From Xanthobacteraceae bacterium (lineage in GTDB: Bacteria > Pseudomonadota > Alphaproteobacteria > Rhizobiales > Xanthobacteraceae), in the NCBI GenBank assembly GCA_030044035.1, contig JASHWN010000119.1, positions 1 through 9,325 on the forward strand: a stretch of DNA of 9,325 nt. The letters run 5' to 3'. Below the pieces are notes generated by a model. That model ran no database searches, was not told the origin of the DNA, and saw only the letters and a program-made list of their open reading frames with translations. Position 1 is the first letter of the stretch; every line of letters begins with the position of its first letter. This document shows, piece after piece, positions 7,394-9,325 of the stretch. The translations under genes and the position numbers were made by a program.

Positions 7394-7418
7394 GGAACCG
7401 ACGCCGAGCTGCGGCGTT
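7394..7418 (+). promoter_or_regulatory. EcfG-type general stress promoter for the ASRT-like gene
   Basis: GGAAC (7394-7398), 16 bases, then CGTT (7415-7418): an exact match to the EcfG consensus. The predicted start of transcription, near 7425, leaves a leader of about 65 bases before the ATG at 7491. The two -35 boxes of the divergent pair form the palindrome GTTCC-GGACGT-GGAAC (7383-7398). Confidence 0.8.
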
Positions 7419-7490
7419 ACGCCTTATCCAGGCGTGTTTCAGCGCCGGCAAAAAATCCACCCAACACTCAGGAACACAAGGGGCTTGGGC

Positions 7491-7865
7491 ATGGAACCCA
7501 TCGGACGCAAGCGCTGGGCAATCGCGGAAGGCTACATTCCGTCGCAGAGTTCGTTTTTCGAGCACGATCTCATCTCGCACGAGACCGCCTGTATCCTCAA
7601 TGTCACGGATCGGCAGGCCCAGGTCAGCATCACGGTCTTCTTCGCCGATCGCGAGCCGGTCGGCCCATATCAAGTCACGGTGGGGCCGCGCCGCACGTTG
7701 CATTTGCGCTTCAACGATTTGCAAGACCCTGCGCCGATTCCGCGCGACACCGATTACGCGTCGGTGTTCGAGTCCGACGTGCCGATCGTGCTGCAGCACA
7801 CCCGCATGGATACGCGCCACGCCGAAGTGAGCCTGTTGTCGACCATTGCCTATACCGAGGCGTGA
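7491..7865 (+). CDS. Anabaena sensory rhodopsin transducer (ASRT) family protein, no rhodopsin in view
   Basis: A 124-residue soluble protein, close to full length for the family. It carries the ASRT hallmarks in order: GRKRWAIAEGYIP (5-17), ISHETACILNV (28-38), FFADREPVGPY (50-60), RFNDLQDPAPIPRDTDYASV (73-92) and SDVPIVLQHTRMD (95-107). The Anabaena founder is a small beta-rich oligomer that couples to a sensory rhodopsin. Many family members occur without any rhodopsin, and a small-molecule (possibly sugar-related) binding role has been proposed for the wider family. Here the gene lies between glucose/trehalose enzymes and has its own EcfG-type promoter. The ATG at 7491 was chosen over longer upstream frames because it gives the family N-terminus and has AAGGGG 7 bases upstream. 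It has no signal peptide or membrane segment. The fold family is clear; the biological role is not. Confidence 0.9.
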   Translation: MEPIGRKRWAIAEGYIPSQSSFFEHDLISHETACILNVTDRQAQVSITVFFADREPVGPYQVTVGPRRTLHLRFNDLQDPAPIPRDTDYASVFESDVPIVLQHTRMDTRHAEVSLLSTIAYTEA

Positions 7866-7982
7866 ACGCTCGCTGCATTCTTAGCGATTCTTGCAGTTCC
7901 TAGAAAAATCCGCTGCCGCGAACGACGAAACGCGGAGTTCCTCCGCCACTTGCAGACGATTTGTCGCCCCGCGAACGCAGCC

Positions 7983-8007
7983 GGAACCAACCTTGGCCGG
8001 GCGGGTT
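7983..8007 (+). promoter_or_regulatory. Near-consensus EcfG-type promoter for otsA
   Basis: GGAAC (7983-7987) is followed after 16 bases by GGTT (8004-8007), one base off CGTT; equivalently GGAAC-N17-GTT. The predicted start would be near 8014, giving a leader of about 20 bases that contains the otsA ribosome binding site. otsA is a known member of the general stress regulon in several rhizobia. The rest of the 7866-8034 gap holds a 6-bp hairpin (7932-7946) without a T-tract, so readthrough from the ASRT-like gene is also possible. Confidence 0.65.
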
Positions 8008-8022
8008 GTCGGAACGCCAACT

Positions 8023-8027
8023 GGAGG
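8023..8027 (+). promoter_or_regulatory. Shine-Dalgarno sequence that sets the GTG start of otsA
   Basis: GGAGG lies 7 bases before the GTG at 8035. No ATG in the otsA frame gives the conserved SVIVVSNRVA N-terminus, so this ribosome binding site supports the GTG start. Confidence 0.75.
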
Positions 8028-8034
8028 ACTTCAC

Positions 8035-9325
8035 GTGAGTGTTATCGTCGTTTCCAACCGCGTCGCGCGGGCAAAAACCGACGAGCCGATTGCCGGGGGT
8101 TTGGCCTCAGCGCTTATTCCAGTCATCAAAGATTCCGGCGCGATCTGGGTCGGTTCCAGCGGCCATGGCGACGCCGCACAAGCGCGCGAATCTTTTGCCA
8201 AAATCGAGGCGCTCGGCAAAGGCGCGCTGGCGACGGTCGACATTCCGGCCAAGCATTATCGCGGCTATTACGAAGGCTTCGCCAACTCGGCGCTGTGGCC
8301 GGCGCTGCACTCGCGCCCGGACCTCATCCAGGTCACCGCCGACGAATACGCCTCCTATCGCGAAGTCAACGCCTTCATGGCGCGCGCGCTGTTGCGCTTC
8401 AACGGCCCGGAAGCCGCGTTCTGGGTGCAGGATTATCATTTCCTCACGCTCGGCGCCGAGTTGCGCCGGCTGCGGGTCGGCCGGCCGATCGGATTTTTTC
8501 TGCACACGCCGTGGGCGGAGCGCATCACCATCGCGGCGGTGCCGCACCACGCCGATCTCGTGTCGGCGATGCTCGCCTACGACCTGATCGGCTTTCAGAC
8601 CGACGACGACCGCCGCAATTTCGCAGACTATTTGCAGTACGAGTTCGGCATGTCGGCGGTCGACGGCGCGGTGGCGTCCGCCTACGGGCTGACCCGGCTC
8701 GCCACGTTCCCGATCGGCATCGACGTCGATGAATTCGCCTCGCGCGCCACCAAGGCGGTGACGCGGCCCGACGTGGCGCGGCTGCGCGCCAGCCTGCAGG
8801 GCGCCAAGCTGGCGCTCGGCGTCGACCGGCTCGATTATTCCAAAGGCCTGCCCAATCGCATCCGCGCCTTCGACCGCATGCTCGACCTGCAGCCGGAGCT
8901 GAAACGCGGCGTGTCGCTGTTGCAGGTCGCGGTGCCGTCACGCGGCAATATCCGCGCCTATCGCGAGCTCAAGGCCGACCTCGCCGCGCTGGTCGGCGAA
9001 GTCAACGGCCGCCACGGCGAGGTCGATTGGATTCCGATCCGCTACCTGAACAAAGGTTTCGCGCAGTCGACGCTGGCCGGCTTCTATCGCGTCGCCCATG
9101 TCGGCCTGGTGACGCCGCTGCACGACGGTATGAACCTGGTCGCCAAGGAATACGTGGCGGCGCAGAACCCGTTCGATCCCGGCGTGCTGGTGCTGTCGTC
9201 GTTTGCCGGCGCCGCCAAGGAGCTCGACGCCGCGCTGCTGGTCAATCCGCACGATATCGACGGCATGGCCCGCCAGATCGCCAATGCGTTCGCGATGCGG
9301 CTCGAAGAGCGGCGCGAGCGCTGGC
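8035..9325 (+). CDS. otsA: Trehalose-6-phosphate synthase OtsA (3' end beyond window)
   Basis: A GT20 glycosyltransferase that joins glucose from UDP-glucose to glucose 6-phosphate, giving trehalose 6-phosphate in the cytosol. The visible 430 residues cover most of the usual 460 or so. Family motifs in order are VIVVSNRV (Arg9), IAGGLASAL (glycine loop, 19-27), YYEGFANSALWPALH (Trp88), FWVQDYHFL (Asp133), IGFFLHTPW (His157), DLIGFQTDDD, FPIGIDVDEF, GVDRLDYSKGLPNR (Arg265, Lys270), VPSRGN, LHDGMNLVAKEYVAAQ (Asp364, Glu372) and VLSSFAGAAKEL. All the substrate-binding residues expected from E. coli OtsA that I could place are present. It starts with GTG. No otsB phosphatase gene is visible; it may lie past the right edge. 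The upstream EcfG-type site points to induction by osmotic or other general stress. Confidence 0.95.
   Translation, partial: MSVIVVSNRVARAKTDEPIAGGLASALIPVIKDSGAIWVGSSGHGDAAQARESFAKIEALGKGALATVDIPAKHYRGYYEGFANSALWPALHSRPDLIQVTADEYASYREVNAFMARALLRFNGPEAAFWVQDYHFLTLGAELRRLRVGRPIGFFLHTPWAERITIAAVPHHADLVSAMLAYDLIGFQTDDDRRNFADYLQYEFGMSAVDGAVASAYGLTRLATFPIGIDVDEFASRATKAVTRPDVARLRASLQGAKLALGVDRLDYSKGLPNRIRAFDRMLDLQPELKRGVSLLQVAVPSRGNIRAYRELKADLAALVGEVNGRHGEVDWIPIRYLNKGFAQSTLAGFYRVAHVGLVTPLHDGMNLVAKEYVAAQNPFDPGVLVLSSFAGAAKELDAALLVNPHDIDGMARQIANAFAMRLEERRERW

Noticed and set aside
6377..7903. Open frame of 508 codons on the plus strand running through the dehydrogenase, the promoter gap and the ASRT-like gene
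   Set aside because: It is antisense to the dehydrogenase and out of frame with the ASRT-like gene, crosses the divergent promoter pair and shows no family features.
7932..7946. Hairpin GCGGAG-TTC-CTCCGC between the ASRT-like gene and otsA as a terminator
   Set aside because: The stem is only 6 bp and no T-tract follows, so a rho-independent terminator is not supported.

Overview
The window looks like chromosomal DNA from a GC-rich alphaproteobacterium, most likely Rhizobiales (Bradyrhizobium, Rhodopseudomonas or Xanthobacteraceae type). Three things point there: strong G/C preference at third codon positions, palindromic intergenic repeats of a kind common in those genomes (paired CCCTCTCCCC/GGGGAGAGGG hairpins), and promoter-like sites matching the alphaproteobacterial general-stress sigma factor EcfG (GGAAC-N16-CGTT). 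No tRNA, rRNA, CRISPR array or insertion sequence was seen.

Left part (1-4396, minus strand): a branched-chain/hydrophobic amino-acid type ABC importer operon, transcribed right to left as periplasmic binding protein (2891-4105), livH permease (1802-2665), livM permease (825-1802) and livG ATPase (76-828). livH/livM and livM/livG overlap by a few bases. livG carries an in-frame TAG at codon 89, which separates the Walker A half from the signature/Walker B half, so it reads as a recent pseudogene, a readthrough case or a sequence error. A composite hairpin repeat (2722-2846) lies between the binding-protein gene and livH, and a related hairpin (3-25) lies just after livG. No livF is visible; it could lie beyond the left edge.

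Right part (4397-9325): a carbohydrate and stress cluster. On the minus strand, a glucose 1-dehydrogenase-like gene (6233-7282) is followed after 6 bases by a cytosolic GH15 trehalase/glucoamylase-like gene (4397-6226). Divergently, on the plus strand, lie a small gene of the Anabaena sensory rhodopsin transducer (ASRT) family (7491-7865), with no rhodopsin gene in view, and then otsA, trehalose-6-phosphate synthase (8035 to beyond the right edge).

The most interesting signal is regulatory. The gap between the dehydrogenase and the ASRT-like gene holds two back-to-back exact EcfG-type promoters, one per strand, with their -35 boxes 6 bp apart (7363-7387 minus; 7394-7418 plus). A third near-consensus site (7983-8007) sits just upstream of otsA. 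Together they suggest one general-stress regulon in which trehalose synthesis (OtsA), possible trehalose or glucan hydrolysis (GH15), glucose oxidation (dehydrogenase) and a small ligand-binding-like ASRT protein are switched on together. The link between the ASRT-like protein and trehalose/glucose metabolism is inference from gene order and shared promoters.
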